5,950 nucleotides of DNA from an uncultured Eubacteriales bacterium. GTDB taxonomy: Bacteria > Bacillota_A > Clostridia > Lachnospirales > Cellulosilyticaceae. The stretch lies in NCBI GenBank assembly GCA_900556665.1, contig USPX01000128.1, forward strand, positions 1 through 5,950, given 5' to 3'. Below the pieces are notes generated by a model, which saw nothing but the letters and a program-made list of their open reading frames with translations, searched no databases and had not been told where the DNA came from. The position numbers and the translations under genes were made by a program. Shown here piece by piece: positions 5,915 to 5,950 of the stretch. Position 1 is the stretch's first letter; every line of letters starts with the position of its first letter.

Positions 5915-5950
5915 ATGTTAAACGGAATTATTAATGTATATAAAGAACGT
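5915..5950 (+). CDS. truB: tRNA pseudouridine(55) synthase TruB, N-terminal fragment
   Basis: Only the first 12 codons are in the window, reading MLNGIINVYKER. The GIINVYKE(R/K) start is typical of TruB in Clostridia, and truB is the expected neighbour of rbfA. TruB converts uridine 55 in the T-loop of tRNAs to pseudouridine. AAAGGA (5903-5908) lies 6 nt before the ATG. A competing ATG at 5911 meets a stop after seven codons. The catalytic Asp and all later domains lie beyond the window, so the call rests on the N-terminal motif and context. Confidence 0.8.
   Translation, partial: MLNGIINVYKER

Overview
This window carries the transcription/translation operon built around nusA and infB, from a low-GC Gram-positive bacterium. 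The low G+C content, A/T-ending codons, strong GGAGG-type ribosome binding sites and gene order (rimP-nusA-rnpM/ylxR-ylxQ-infB-rbfA-truB) are the Firmicutes (Bacillota) arrangement. An ispG gene just upstream and the protein sequences point to Clostridia, perhaps Lachnospirales. That finer placement is an inference.

Layout. Positions 1-923 hold the 3' part of ispG (MEP isoprenoid pathway), interrupted by a frameshift near 475-486. The best explanation is a 31-nt deletion that removed a highly conserved ten-residue segment. Positions 924-1100 hold no gene but are dense in signals. They contain a long inverted repeat (937-979), a sigma-A-type promoter embedded in it (-35 at 953-958, -10 at 976-981), and a perfect 12-bp hairpin (1008-1035) that would lie near the 5' end of the operon mRNA. 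From 1101 to 5856 six genes run on the + strand: rimP, nusA, rnpM (ylxR), ylxQ, infB and rbfA. Gaps are 67 nt or less, with one 11-nt overlap (rnpM/ylxQ). A strong intrinsic terminator (5861-5899) follows rbfA, and the first 12 codons of truB start at 5915.

How the genes work together. RimP and RbfA assist late 30S subunit maturation, and IF2 (infB) joins initiator tRNA and the 50S subunit to the 30S complex. NusA controls pausing, termination and antitermination of RNA polymerase. RnpM and YlxQ are small RNA-binding proteins that travel with nusA. TruB makes the pseudouridine at tRNA position 55. The operon therefore co-expresses RNA synthesis, RNA modification and ribosome assembly factors.

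No novel system was recognised; this is mainly a housekeeping region. The points worth a second look are the broken ispG, the palindrome around the rimP promoter, the leader hairpin, and two gene-order departures: no polC between ispG and rimP, and no nrnA between rbfA and truB.
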